Positions 8,808 to 17,746 of a stretch of 64,000 nucleotides of DNA are shown here, one piece after another. The notes below the pieces were generated by a model. The model was not told the DNA's origin and made no database searches. It was given only the letters and a program-made list of their open reading frames with translations. The stretch is from Runella rosea (GTDB lineage Bacteria; Bacteroidota; Bacteroidia; Cytophagales; Spirosomataceae), in assembly GCF_003325355.1 (NCBI RefSeq), contig NZ_CP030850.1, positions 4,147,501-4,211,500 on the forward strand, in the 5' to 3' direction. How positions within the stretch are numbered: position 1 is the first letter of the stretch; every line of letters begins with the position of its first letter. The position numbers and the translations under genes are program-made.

Positions 8808-9980
8808 ATGATTCATATTGTACAGACCTTCACCACGCCCACATCGCTTCTCTTTTTAGAAGGGCAGACACATTTTTGGCAGCAGAATGGCTATAAAGTG
8901 CATGTTCTAACCAGCGGCAGTGATGAATTATCGCGTTTCGGGACACTTAATAACGTACCGACTTCCTCAATTTCATTCTGCCGAGCCCCGTTTTCTATCA
9001 TCAAAGACTTCAAAAGTTGCTTTCAGTTAGTCCATTTTTTCCAAAAACTAAAGCCACTTATTGTGCATGGAAACACTCCAAAAGCTGCTTTGTTGACAAT
9101 GATTACGGCGAGAGTCACAAATATTCCAATCCGAATATACGAAATGCATGGCTTACCCCTAGAAACTGCTGGATGGGGAATGAAAATCTTTTACTTTGTA
9201 GCCGAAAAAATATGCTGCCGACTCGCCACTCACGTCATTGCCGTTAGTCCTTCGTTAAGAAAAGTGGTAATTACAAAAAGGCTGGTAGTTCCTTCAAAAA
9301 TATCAGTCATGCACAACGGGAGCTGCAATGGTATTGATGCGATGCTTAAATTCAACCCTTCATTCATTAATACTCAGGAAGTCGAAGCCCTTAAAATTAA
9401 ATACGGTATTGCCCCCAATCAGGCCGTTGTGGGTTTTGTGGGGCGTTTAACCAAAGACAAAGGTGTAATAGAACTATATAAAGCTTGGCAAAAAGTCAAA
9501 CAACGGTTTCCAACGGCGATGTTATTGGTCATAGGCAGTGTAGATGAACGGGTCCCGCTTTCCAATAAATGGTTGGAGAAATTGGCCGCTGATAAAACCA
9601 TTGTCTGTACGGGAGAAGTCAAAAATATGGCATCACACTATGCACTGATGGATTTTATGGTGCTGCCAAGCCACCGCGAAGGCCTCGGGAATGTAGTCTT
9701 AGAAGCGGCTGCCATGAAAAAACCAGCGATTGTTTCATATGTGACGGGGTTGAAAGATACGATTTTGAAGAATCACACAGGTCTTTTTTGCCAAGCTCGT
9801 TCGGCAGACGACCTCATGCTTAAAATCCTCTATTATCTTGAGAATAAACCTATTGCGGAAGCACACGGTATAGCCGCCCGCGCCTGGGTTATTCAACATT
9901 TTTGTCCAGTTGATGTATGGAAAGAAAAATTACAGTTATACCAACGCTTGGTCGCCGCGTACGAATCTGTAATTTTGTAA
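8808..9980 (+). CDS. Family 4 glycosyltransferase
   Basis: This 390-aa GT-B enzyme has an N-terminal acceptor domain and a C-terminal nucleotide-sugar domain with VGFVGRLTKDKGVIELYKAW and the E-x7-E element in SHREGLGNVVLEAAAMKKPAIV. It is the retaining GT4 type used for surface polysaccharide assembly. It ends one base before the sugar-transferase start, so the two are translationally close and almost certainly co-transcribed. The donor and acceptor sugars are not predictable. Confidence 0.9.
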   Translation: MIHIVQTFTTPTSLLFLEGQTHFWQQNGYKVHVLTSGSDELSRFGTLNNVPTSSISFCRAPFSIIKDFKSCFQLVHFFQKLKPLIVHGNTPKAALLTMITARVTNIPIRIYEMHGLPLETAGWGMKIFYFVAEKICCRLATHVIAVSPSLRKVVITKRLVVPSKISVMHNGSCNGIDAMLKFNPSFINTQEVEALKIKYGIAPNQAVVGFVGRLTKDKGVIELYKAWQKVKQRFPTAMLLVIGSVDERVPLSNKWLEKLAADKTIVCTGEVKNMASHYALMDFMVLPSHREGLGNVVLEAAAMKKPAIVSYVTGLKDTILKNHTGLFCQARSADDLMLKILYYLENKPIAEAHGIAARAWVIQHFCPVDVWKEKLQLYQRLVAAYESVIL

Positions 9981-9981
9981 A

Positions 9982-10590
9982 ATGAGCTATCAACGATTTC
10001 TTAAACCGGTCATTGATAAAATTGCCGCCCTTTGTATTCTTCTATTGACCCTCCCCATTACGTTGGTAGTCACCGCATTATTGTATTTTTACAATCAGGG
10101 AAAACCATTTTTCTTTCAATTACGTCCTGGGCAAAACGGTAAAATTTTTAAAATTATAAAATTCAAAACCATGAACGACCGCCGGGCGGTCAATGGAGAA
10201 TTACTACCAGACAGCGCCCGCTTAACGCCCGCTGGACGGTTTGTACGCAAAACATCTTTGGATGAATTGCCGCAGTTAATTAATGTTTTGAAAGGTGATA
10301 TGTCGCTGGTTGGACCAAGGCCACTACTGCCCGAATATTTGCCTCTTTACAGTGAACGTCAGCAACGAAGGCATGAAGTAAAACCAGGTATCACTGGTTG
10401 GGCGCAAATCAACGGACGTAATACCATTTCGTGGTCCCAAAAGTTCGAGTACGATATTTGGTATGCAGAACACATATCTTTGGGCCTTGATATTAAAATC
10501 CTTTGGCTTACGCTGATAAAAGTATTCAAGCGCGAAGGCATCAGTTCGGAGACGTCGGTTACAATGGAGAAATTTAAAGGAAACAATTAA
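9982..10590 (+). CDS. Initiating sugar-phosphate transferase (PglC/WcaJ-type)
   Basis: This 202-aa short-form polyprenyl-phosphate phosphoglycosyltransferase (bacterial sugar transferase family) loads the first sugar-1-phosphate onto undecaprenyl phosphate. It has one N-terminal membrane-inserted helix (LCILLLTLPITLVVTALLYF), FKIIKFKTMND, the catalytic Asp-Glu pair in KTSLDELPQLINVLKGDMS, VGPRPLLPEY and KPGITGWAQINGRN. The length matches PglC rather than long WbaP-type enzymes. It sits between a GT4 and a PglD-like acetyltransferase, so it probably starts an oligosaccharide built on an N-acetylated amino sugar. Confidence 0.93.
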   Translation: MSYQRFLKPVIDKIAALCILLLTLPITLVVTALLYFYNQGKPFFFQLRPGQNGKIFKIIKFKTMNDRRAVNGELLPDSARLTPAGRFVRKTSLDELPQLINVLKGDMSLVGPRPLLPEYLPLYSERQQRRHEVKPGITGWAQINGRNTISWSQKFEYDIWYAEHISLGLDIKILWLTLIKVFKREGISSETSVTMEKFKGNN

Positions 10591-10594
10591 TACC

Positions 10595-11197
10595 ATGCTT
10601 TTATACGGCGCAAGTGGCCATGCCAAGGTCATTATCAGTTGCTTACTGGCAAACGGAGTTCCTATTACTGGAATTTTTGATGATGATTTACAAAAAAAAG
10701 AATTAGGGTCGATTCCTGTTATTGGCAAATATGACCCCGATTTTGATAATGAAAGCTTACTTATCATCGCCATCGGCAACAATCAAATTAGACGCAAAAT
10801 AGCCAGTTCCATTCATCACCAGTTCGGGAAAGTAACGCATCCTTCGGCCATAATCGACGATTCGGTAGAGATTAGTGCAGGTTCTGTCATATTTCATAAC
10901 GTGGTGGTCCAAGCCGATGTAAGTATTGGCAAACACGTCATTGTTAACACTTCATCGTCGGTTGATCATGATTGTATCTTAGGTGATTTCGTACACATTG
11001 CACCCAATGCAACACTCTGCGGAAATGTACAGGTGGGCGAGGGAACGCTCATCGGGGCTGGCACCATTGTTATTCCTAACATCACTATTGGCCAAAACTG
11101 CCTGATTGCGGCGGGGAGTGTTATTACGAAGCACATTCCCGACTTTGCCATTGTCCGGGGAAATCCAGCACGTGTCCTTAAAATTACTTATGATTAA
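10595..11197 (+). CDS. PglD/NeuD-type sugar O/N-acetyltransferase
   Basis: At 200 aa this matches the PglD family, which acetylates UDP-4-amino sugars such as the bacillosamine precursor. An N-terminal Rossmann-like nucleotide-sugar domain (LLYGASGHAKVIISCLL) is followed by left-handed beta-helix hexapeptide repeats (SAGSVIFHNVVVQADVSIG through NITIGQNCLIAAGSVI). The probable catalytic His is in SSVDHDCILGD. It follows the sugar transferase by 4 bp. The matching dehydratase and aminotransferase (PglF/PglE types) are not in the window. Its 3' end overlaps the convergent DUF1469 gene by 14 bp. Confidence 0.88.
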   Translation: MLLYGASGHAKVIISCLLANGVPITGIFDDDLQKKELGSIPVIGKYDPDFDNESLLIIAIGNNQIRRKIASSIHHQFGKVTHPSAIIDDSVEISAGSVIFHNVVVQADVSIGKHVIVNTSSSVDHDCILGDFVHIAPNATLCGNVQVGEGTLIGAGTIVIPNITIGQNCLIAAGSVITKHIPDFAIVRGNPARVLKITYD

Positions 11198-11516
11198 ACA
11201 CCCGAAATAATAATTGACGCACCGCTTGTTGTACCTGCCGTCCGGCTCCTGCCCAAAATACGGTACCTGCCGCCAGCAACCCGAAGACAACAAAAAACCC
11301 TAAGTAGCGGCTATCGAGCCATTCGTTGATACCAACCGCCAACATAATAAACAGAAAAATACCCGTCAGACCTGCCAACAACAACAGCACCACTAAATAA
11401 ATAAGCCGGATGGCAATGTTTTCAAGGCGCTCCTGTGTTTCTGTTTTTATCAAATCCAGGCGCGTTTCTAGGTATTTAAAAAGGTAATTTCGGACCTCTT
11501 CTATTTTTTCAAACAT
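11184..11516 (-). CDS. Phage-holin-family-like (DUF1469/Holin-X) membrane protein
   Basis: This 110-aa membrane protein has an N-terminal amphipathic helix (EEVRNYLFKYLETRLDLIKTE) followed by two transmembrane segments (LIYLVVLLLLAGLTGIFLFIML and YLGFFVVFGLLAAGTVFWAG). That layout fits the DUF1469/Actinobacterial Holin-X group, which is common in bacterial chromosomes and despite its name is not tied to phage. I chose the ATG at 11516 because the longer frame adds 22 residues unlike the family. Stop regions overlap those of the acetyltransferase gene (convergent). Confidence 0.75.
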   Translation of the reverse strand: MFEKIEEVRNYLFKYLETRLDLIKTETQERLENIAIRLIYLVVLLLLAGLTGIFLFIMLAVGINEWLDSRYLGFFVVFGLLAAGTVFWAGAGRQVQQAVRQLLFRVFNHK

Positions 11517-11547
11517 TGGTTTTTGAATTGATGATGTATATTTTTTT

Positions 11548-11580
11548 GTTATCTGACGCTGACAAATAGTGTCTGATAAC
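11548..11580. repeat. Imperfect inverted repeat upstream of DUF1469 gene
   Basis: GTTATCTGACGCT and AGTGTCTGATAAC form 13-nt arms matching at 11 positions around a 7-nt centre, starting 31 bp upstream of the DUF1469 start codon. It could be an operator or a transcript hairpin; nothing else in the window resembles it. Confidence 0.3.
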
Positions 11581-11632
11581 AATTTTACATAAAACTATTG
11601 AGTCTTACAAAGCGTTTCCAATTTGTGGTTCG

Positions 11633-11640
11633 TAACTTTG
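11633..11640 (+). promoter_or_regulatory. Bacteroidota -7 element (TAACTTTG) for ubiE-porT
   Basis: TAACTTTG matches the Bacteroidota -7 consensus TAnnTTTG and lies 79 bp upstream of the ubiE start. No TTG is found at the usual 19-bp upstream spacing, so only the -7 half is supported. Confidence 0.45.
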
Positions 11641-11719
11641 TTGCTTTGAAAAGGGCTAGTTGCAAAACTACAAAGTAGTGTTGTTTTCGCTTTCTTTCTT
11701 ATTTTGACTTCAAACTATT

Positions 11720-12442
11720 ATGACGGTTGTACCATACAAAGATAAAGATTCAAGCAAACGCGAACAGATCGCGGAGATGTTTGATAATGTTTCGCCCAAA
11801 TATGACTTTTTGAACCACCTTCTCAGCGCGGGCATTGATATTTATTGGCGCAAACGCGCTATCAAACTCCTGAAAAAAGAAAACCCACAAACGATTTTGG
11901 ATATTGCTACTGGCACTGGTGACTTTGCCATTGAAGCCCTAGCCCTAAAACCAAAAAAAATTGTCGGTATTGATATTTCGGAAGGTATGCTTTCTGTGGG
12001 GCGTGAGAAAATCAAAAAACTTGGCATGGAAAATGTCATTGATCTCCGTACGGGAGACTCGGCCAATTTACCCTTGGAAACTAATTCTTTTGATGCCGTA
12101 ATTGCCTCGTTTGGCGTTCGAAATTTTGAAAATCTGCTTCATGGCCTCACTGACATGTGTCGGGTGATGAAACCAGGCGGCACATGTGTCATTTTGGAAT
12201 TTTCAAAACCGAAAACTTTTCCGTTCAAACAATTATACAACTTTTACTTTCGTTACATTTTACCGATTGTAGGACGAATGGTCTCCAAAGATTCTGCGGC
12301 GTATACCTATCTTCCCGAATCGGTGCAAGCGTTTCCAGACGGAAACGACTTTTTGAAAATTTACGAACAGGCGGGCTTCAAAAACACAAAATGCATACCT
12401 CTCACGTTTGGAATTTGTTCGATTTACATTGGAAAAAAATAG
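11720..12442 (+). CDS. ubiE: Demethylmenaquinone methyltransferase
   Basis: This 240-aa SAM-dependent methyltransferase carries out the last step of menaquinone synthesis (MenG/UbiE). Family motifs are present: MFDNVSPKYDFLNHLLSAGIDIYWR at the N-terminus, SAM motif I DIATGTGDFAIEAL, GIDISEGMLSVGREK, and ASFGVRNFENL, then EFSKP and ILPIVGRMVSKD. Length is typical. It is translationally coupled to the next gene, since porT starts inside it (52-bp overlap), an arrangement common in Bacteroidota. Confidence 0.95.
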   Translation: MTVVPYKDKDSSKREQIAEMFDNVSPKYDFLNHLLSAGIDIYWRKRAIKLLKKENPQTILDIATGTGDFAIEALALKPKKIVGIDISEGMLSVGREKIKKLGMENVIDLRTGDSANLPLETNSFDAVIASFGVRNFENLLHGLTDMCRVMKPGGTCVILEFSKPKTFPFKQLYNFYFRYILPIVGRMVSKDSAAYTYLPESVQAFPDGNDFLKIYEQAGFKNTKCIPLTFGICSIYIGKK

Positions 12443-13125
12443 TACTCGGATTATTGATAGGCTGCGGCTTCGTTAATAGTGCCGATGCACAAACCGTCGG
12501 CTATTTCCGAAAACATCAGGAGTTTTATGACGATAAGCCAATCCATTATGGTTTTTTGTTTGCGCTGCCCGTTACACGCTTTCGCCTTGTCCATGACGAT
12601 TCATTCTTAACACAAGACACCACAAATCGCATTACGTCGCCAGTTACTGTCGGATTTCGTTTTGGTTTTGTCATGAATGGATACCTCAACGACCACTGGG
12701 ATATTCGCACCACGCCCTCCGTATCGCTCTATAACCGCGCCGTAGAATATGAGTACGGCAGTGGCAAAAAACGCCGAGAACTACGCGAAGCTACATGGAT
12801 AGAAATTCCACTTTTGTTTAAATACAAATCGCAACGGCGGATGAATTCTCGCATGTACATGCTGGCGGGAGCAACGTTTGGGTTTGAAACCAATGTTCGC
12901 AAACGTCAATTACCCGGCTCTGACCGCCTGAATGCCAAAAGCGCCGACTTGACCGTTGATTATGGGTTTGGATTTGAGCAGTTTTTGGCCTACACCAAGT
13001 TTTCTCCTGAGCTACGATTTTCCCACGGAATCGTAAATTTATACCGTACCAACGACCCAAACTCTACAGGTAGCATCCGCCGTCTTACGTCGCATACCGT
13101 TACGTTATATTTGATGTTTGAATAA
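12391..13125 (+). CDS. porT: PorT family outer-membrane beta-barrel protein (T9SS)
   Basis: PorT proteins are needed for the type IX secretion system of Bacteroidota. The product is 244 aa from the ATG at 12391, which gives a signal peptide (KKIVLGLLIGCGFVNSADAQ, cut after DAQ) followed by alternating beta-strand segments such as PIHYGFLFALPVTRFRLVHDD, IEIPLLFKYKSQRRMNSRMYMLAG and SHTVTLYLMFE. The longest frame starts much further upstream inside ubiE, but those residues are an out-of-frame reading of ubiE. The ubiE overlap supports the assignment, since the ubiE-porT pair is conserved in gliding/T9SS bacteria. Other T9SS genes are not in the window. Confidence 0.85.
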   Translation: MHTSHVWNLFDLHWKKIVLGLLIGCGFVNSADAQTVGYFRKHQEFYDDKPIHYGFLFALPVTRFRLVHDDSFLTQDTTNRITSPVTVGFRFGFVMNGYLNDHWDIRTTPSVSLYNRAVEYEYGSGKKRRELREATWIEIPLLFKYKSQRRMNSRMYMLAGATFGFETNVRKRQLPGSDRLNAKSADLTVDYGFGFEQFLAYTKFSPELRFSHGIVNLYRTNDPNSTGSIRRLTSHTVTLYLMFE

Positions 13126-13278
13126 ACCGATTGTTTTTCTAAACTTTGCACTGAGCGTTTACCCAAGCTTGTTGTACGTTATTTATTAAATACTTGTTTA
13201 TCAATTTATTAGTTTATATAAATGTTAAAAACAAGGATAATAGTAGCGCAGAATTATTCACCAACAACTTTCCAAATC

Positions 13279-14238
13279 ATGTCAGAAACTGCACTTCTAG
13301 ACGAAATTCCGTCATTAGATATTTCCGATTTTACCAGTGGAGACCCTGCCCGTAAATTCCAATTTGTCCAAGATTTAGGCACTGCTTTTAACAACATCGG
13401 TTTTGTTTGCATCAAAAACCACGGCCTTTCTGAGGACCTTCGCCTAAAGCTGTATGATTCAGTACAGCAATTTTTCAAACAACCCGATGAAGTAAAGAAA
13501 AAATACGAATTTTCTGAATTGTCGGGTCAACGAGGCTATATCGGCAAAGGAAAAGAAACCGCCAAAGGCTTTAAAGTAGCCGATTTGAAGGAGTTTTACC
13601 ACGTAGGACAACCTGCCCCAGAAGGCGAAATGCCGCACAATATTTTTCCCGAAGAAGTCCCCGAGTTTAAAGAATATACGCTAAAGGTCTACGAAACTTT
13701 TGAGAACACGGGCAAAACCCTCCTGCGGGCCATCGCTGTATATTTGGGGCTGGATGAAAATTATTTTGAAGATAAAGTCCGCAACGGCGACAGCATTTTG
13801 CGGGCGCTGCATTATTTTCCCCTTGACCCCACAACAGTTCCCGACGGGGCCGTTCGGGCGGCGGCGCATGGAGACATCAACCTCATTACCCTGCTCATGG
13901 GGGCCAGTGCCGAAGGTCTTGAAGTACTTCGCCGCGACGGCAAGTGGATTGCTATCACGGCATTACCTGATCAAATCGTGGTCAATGTAGGCGATATGCT
14001 CGACCGATTGACCAATCATAACCTCAAATCCACGATTCACCGCGTGGTCAATCCCCCTCGCGAGAAAATGAATACTTCGCGGTATTCTATTCCATTTTTT
14101 ATGCACCCTCGAGGCGACATGAATTTGACGTGTCTGGAGAGTTGTGTCGATGCCAATCACCCAAAACTCTACGTCGATATGACAGCGGGTGAATTTCTCA
14201 ATGAGCGCCTCATTGAATTGGGTCTAAAAAAAGCATAA
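13279..14238 (+). CDS. Isopenicillin-N-synthase-like 2OG-Fe(II) oxygenase
   Basis: This 319-aa non-haem iron oxygenase has an N-terminal DIOX_N region (IPSLDISDF, GFVCIKNHGLS) and a C-terminal jelly-roll core. The iron triad is complete, His197-x-Asp199 (AAHGDINLITLLMG) and His254 (TIHRVVNP), with the 2-oxoglutarate/substrate-binding Arg268-x-Ser270 (RYS). I chose the ATG at 13279, which begins MSETALLDEIPSLDI as in relatives; the longer frame adds 19 low-quality residues. In bacteria such proteins hydroxylate small metabolites; the substrate is unknown and no beta-lactam genes are nearby. Confidence 0.88.
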   Translation: MSETALLDEIPSLDISDFTSGDPARKFQFVQDLGTAFNNIGFVCIKNHGLSEDLRLKLYDSVQQFFKQPDEVKKKYEFSELSGQRGYIGKGKETAKGFKVADLKEFYHVGQPAPEGEMPHNIFPEEVPEFKEYTLKVYETFENTGKTLLRAIAVYLGLDENYFEDKVRNGDSILRALHYFPLDPTTVPDGAVRAAAHGDINLITLLMGASAEGLEVLRRDGKWIAITALPDQIVVNVGDMLDRLTNHNLKSTIHRVVNPPREKMNTSRYSIPFFMHPRGDMNLTCLESCVDANHPKLYVDMTAGEFLNERLIELGLKKA

Positions 14239-14254
14239 CTTGCTTTTTCTCCAG

Positions 14255-14297
14255 TCGGGTAGTTTTCGGACAAGCAGAAAACTACCCGACAGATTTT
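14255..14297 (+). terminator. Intrinsic terminator after the 2OG oxygenase gene
   Basis: Perfect 13-nt arms TCGGGTAGTTTTC (14255-14267) and GAAAACTACCCGA (14277-14289) with a 9-nt loop are followed by a T-rich run (14293-14297). This separates the oxygenase gene from the transporter gene. Confidence 0.75.
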
Positions 14298-14327
14298 TCT
14301 GTTAACCCCTAAAATTCCTTCTTCAGC

Positions 14328-15533
14328 GTGTCAGAATCACTCCTTCACCCGCCCGTTAAGCGGATTCGACACCTCATCTTTTTGAAAGATGTGCTGATTT
14401 TAGCATTAACCTGCTTTGGAGGGCCACAGGTGCACTTGGTAATGTTTTTGGAACGGTTTGTACAAAAACGCCGCTACCTTACCGAGGAAGAATTGCTTGA
14501 ATTACAGGCGCTTTGTCAAATACTGCCTGGCCCAACCTCTACCCAAACAATTACGGCTTTAGGTTTTAAATTAGGCGGGCCTAATCTGGCCTACGCTACA
14601 GTTTTGGTTTGGTCTTTGCCCGCTGTACTGGTTATGACACTCGCCGCACTCGGGATTTATTACCTCCAGCAAAATCAGATTTCGCTCACTTTTATGCGTT
14701 TTGTGGAACCTATGGCGATTGGTTTTTTGGCGTATGGTGGATACACAATTGGCGCCAAGGTCATTCACAAAAACACGCATTGGTTCATTTTGATTACGGC
14801 AGCCGTAGTCGCTTATTTGTTTCCATCTCCTTATATGACCCCCATTGTGATTGTTTTGGGTGGTTTTGTTACTTCTTTGGGGTTTCGTAAACACGAAAAA
14901 ATGGACAAAAACCCCATTCGCATTCAGTGGGCCAATTTCATCCTATGGCTTGGCGTATTGGTTTTTGCGGCAGCCCTTGGCGCAATTACCCAATCGCTGC
15001 CTGTTCGTCTTTTTGAAAACTTTTATCGTAATGGTAGCCTTGTTTTTGGAGGGGGGCAGGTATTAAATCCGATGCTTTACACGGAGTTTGTTGAATTTAA
15101 ACAATACCTGACCCGACAAGAATTTTTGAGCGGTATGGCTCTGGCACAAGTGATTCCTGGACCAGTTTTTTCTATTGCTTCTTACATCGGGGCTTTATCC
15201 ATGCGCTCCGAAGGTGGGCTAGGAAGTCAACTTTGGGGAAGTTTAGCAGCTACAACTGGAATTTTTTTACCGGGAACATTTTTAATATTCTTTGTTTATC
15301 GTTTCTGGAACAGCCTCAAAAAATACCGTGGGGTACGGGCCTCACTCGAAGGGATAAATGCCGCAAGTGTAGGTCTTACCGCAGCCGCTGTAATCCGGAT
15401 GTTTATCCCGACCGCTACCAATACAACGGCGGTCATTACCATCATAGGGACACTCGGTATACTGCAATACACCAAAACCCCTCCTTACGTGATTGTGCTG
15501 GGGGGCATCTTGTTAGGAATCCTTTTTCATTAA
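14328..15533 (+). CDS. Chromate transporter family (long CHR) membrane protein
   Basis: This 401-aa two-domain CHR protein carries the diagnostic pair of motifs in each half. The first half has LTCFGGPQVHLVMF and ILPGPTSTQTITALGF. The second half has FGGGQVLNPMLYTEF and QVIPGPVFSIASYIG. About ten hydrophobic segments are visible. The family exports chromate in some bacteria, but many members are uncharacterised and may carry other oxyanions. The start is GTG at 14328; there is no regulator or chromate-related gene beside it. Confidence 0.88.
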   Translation: MSESLLHPPVKRIRHLIFLKDVLILALTCFGGPQVHLVMFLERFVQKRRYLTEEELLELQALCQILPGPTSTQTITALGFKLGGPNLAYATVLVWSLPAVLVMTLAALGIYYLQQNQISLTFMRFVEPMAIGFLAYGGYTIGAKVIHKNTHWFILITAAVVAYLFPSPYMTPIVIVLGGFVTSLGFRKHEKMDKNPIRIQWANFILWLGVLVFAAALGAITQSLPVRLFENFYRNGSLVFGGGQVLNPMLYTEFVEFKQYLTRQEFLSGMALAQVIPGPVFSIASYIGALSMRSEGGLGSQLWGSLAATTGIFLPGTFLIFFVYRFWNSLKKYRGVRASLEGINAASVGLTAAAVIRMFIPTATNTTAVITIIGTLGILQYTKTPPYVIVLGGILLGILFH

Positions 15534-15576
15534 TTTTACCGTATATCTTTTCTTTTCAATCATTCCAAACTTTTCT

Positions 15577-17727
15577 ATGAACAGACTAAAAATCACACTC
15601 TTATCTTTTGTTTTGGGGATAAGCGTGTCTTATGCCAGCGACCCTACCGACGAAGGGATGTGGCTTCCTTCTTTGATTGGTAAAAACGAAGCCCAGATGA
15701 AAAAACAGGGCTTCAAGCTAACGACCAAAGATATTTATGATATTAATAATGCCAGTCTTAAAGATGCGATTGTGCGCATGGGAGGCGGTTTTTGTACGGG
15801 AGAAATTGTCTCGGATAAAGGGCTTTTATTTACCAACCACCACTGTGGTTATGATGCCATTGCCACCCTTTCCACCCCCACCGACAATATCTTAGACAAT
15901 GGTTTCTGGGCCAAATCCAACGCCGAAGAACGCCCCGTGGAAGGGTTGTTTATTGATATTTTGGTCAGAATGGAAGATGTGACGGATAAGATTATGCCCG
16001 AACTCAAAGGACTCAGCGAAAAAGACAGAGCCGCAAAAGTCAACCAGTTGGGCAATGAGCTTTCAAAAAAAGCTACCGACGGAACGGATTACAACGCCTC
16101 TGTGCGTGAGTTTGCCAAAGGAAACGCCTATTATTTGTTTGTTTTTGAGAAATTCTCGGACATACGCCTCGTGGGCACCCCTCCCCAGAGCATTGGTAAA
16201 TACGGCGGCGACACCGACAACTGGGAATGGCCACGCCATACGGGTGATTTTTCGGTGTTTCGTATTTATGCCAACAAAAACAATAAAGGCGCGGACTATT
16301 CGCAGGAAAATGTACCCTACAAACCTAAGAAATTTCTACCTGTGTCGCTCAAAGGAATCAAACCTGGAGATTTTACCATGGTTTTTGGTTTTCCGGGCCG
16401 CACCAATCGGTACGAAACCTCAATGGGTATCAAACTGGCAATTGAAAAGGTAAACCCAGGCATTGTTAAAAACCGGGATATTCGCCTAAAGGCCTGGAAA
16501 GAGGAAATGGACAAGGATGTGGCCACCAAGCTGGCCCTTTCGTCAGAGTACGCCAACATTGCCAATTACTGGAAATATTTTATCGGTCAAACCCAACAGC
16601 TTCAACGCCTCAAAGTGTATGATCAAAAGGTAGCAATGGAAGCCAAATTTAACGCATGGGCCAAAGGCAAAGCCGAGTACGAAGGGATTTTTGAGGAATG
16701 GCAGAAAGCATACGCCGCATATGAGCCTTATGCTACCCACTCCACCTACCTTAATCAAGGCATTATCGGAGCCAATGTCGTCAATCTAGCACTGCCGTTA
16801 GTAATGGCCGAAGAACAACTAAAAGACCCCGTGAGAGCAAAGGCAATGGCTGAACGCATGAAAGGTTCGGCGGATGAGTTTTTTAAATCATTCAATTTGC
16901 CTTCCGATCAAAAAATTGTAGCTCAAACGTTACTGGCGTTTTATAACGATATTCCCAAAGAACAGCATCCCGCCATTATTCAGGAGATTTTGGCGAAGTT
17001 TTCGGCTGGAACCCCCGAGGAGTCATTCAAGAAGTTTGCGCAGGAAATGTATCTAACGAGCGTTGTAACCAACAAAGACCGTTTTGCTAAATTTACAGAA
17101 AACCCTTCTACTGAGGCACTTGCCAACGACTGGGCGTTGAAATACTTCAGCGATTTTCGCAAGAATTACCTCACTAAATATTCAAAATATAGCGCTGATT
17201 TTCAGGAAATTGATAAAAAACTTTCGCGTATTTATATCAAAGGATTAACCGAAATGGACCCTTCATTGGTTCAATACCCAGATGCCAACAGCACGTTGCG
17301 CGTCAGCTACGGAAATGTGCAGGATTATGACCCGCGCGACGGTGTACATTACAACTACAAAACAAACATTACGGGCGTGATTGAGAAGTACAAACCCAAC
17401 GATTATGAGTTTGACTTACCCAAAAACTTTTTGGAGTTGTACAAAAACAAAGATTTTGGCCAATACGCTGACGCACAAGGAGAAGTACCCGTAGGGTTTA
17501 TTACCAACAACGACATCACGGGTGGAAACTCAGGAAGCCCCGTTCTGAATGCCAAAGGCGAATTGATTGGTTTGGCGTTTGATGGCAACTGGGAAGCAAT
17601 GTCGGGCGATATTGTATTTGATAAGAAATACAAACGCTGCATCAACGTAGACATTCGCTACGTACTCTGGTGCATCGAAAAACTCGGTGGCTCCGACTTG
17701 GTAAAAGAACTGAAAGTAGTGAAGTAA
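15577..17727 (+). CDS. S46 family dipeptidyl-peptidase (DPP7-like)
   Basis: This 716-aa periplasmic serine peptidase removes dipeptides from peptide N-termini. It has a signal peptide (TLLSFVLGISVSYA), the catalytic His in LLFTNHHCGYDAI (about 88-89), the Asp-bearing GGDTDNWEWPRHTGDFSVF, and the catalytic Ser at about 652 in TGGNSGSPVLNAKGE. The residue 18 positions after the catalytic Ser is Gly (LAFDGNWEAM). In characterised S46 enzymes Gly here gives the DPP7 specificity (hydrophobic P1), while Arg gives DPP11 (acidic P1). Full length, with an inverted-repeat terminator immediately downstream. Confidence 0.92.
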   Translation: MNRLKITLLSFVLGISVSYASDPTDEGMWLPSLIGKNEAQMKKQGFKLTTKDIYDINNASLKDAIVRMGGGFCTGEIVSDKGLLFTNHHCGYDAIATLSTPTDNILDNGFWAKSNAEERPVEGLFIDILVRMEDVTDKIMPELKGLSEKDRAAKVNQLGNELSKKATDGTDYNASVREFAKGNAYYLFVFEKFSDIRLVGTPPQSIGKYGGDTDNWEWPRHTGDFSVFRIYANKNNKGADYSQENVPYKPKKFLPVSLKGIKPGDFTMVFGFPGRTNRYETSMGIKLAIEKVNPGIVKNRDIRLKAWKEEMDKDVATKLALSSEYANIANYWKYFIGQTQQLQRLKVYDQKVAMEAKFNAWAKGKAEYEGIFEEWQKAYAAYEPYATHSTYLNQGIIGANVVNLALPLVMAEEQLKDPVRAKAMAERMKGSADEFFKSFNLPSDQKIVAQTLLAFYNDIPKEQHPAIIQEILAKFSAGTPEESFKKFAQEMYLTSVVTNKDRFAKFTENPSTEALANDWALKYFSDFRKNYLTKYSKYSADFQEIDKKLSRIYIKGLTEMDPSLVQYPDANSTLRVSYGNVQDYDPRDGVHYNYKTNITGVIEKYKPNDYEFDLPKNFLELYKNKDFGQYADAQGEVPVGFITNNDITGGNSGSPVLNAKGELIGLAFDGNWEAMSGDIVFDKKYKRCINVDIRYVLWCIEKLGGSDLVKELKVVK

Positions 17728-17746
17728 TATTCAGTAAGCAGTAAAC

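Noticed and set aside
11184-11516. Prophage remnant, suggested by the holin-like family name
   Set aside because: DUF1469/Holin-X proteins are ordinary chromosomal membrane proteins and no other phage gene is present.
12157-12390. N-terminal extension of porT into ubiE
   Set aside because: Those residues are ubiE read in a second frame; the ATG at 12391 gives a signal peptide and the expected PorT length.
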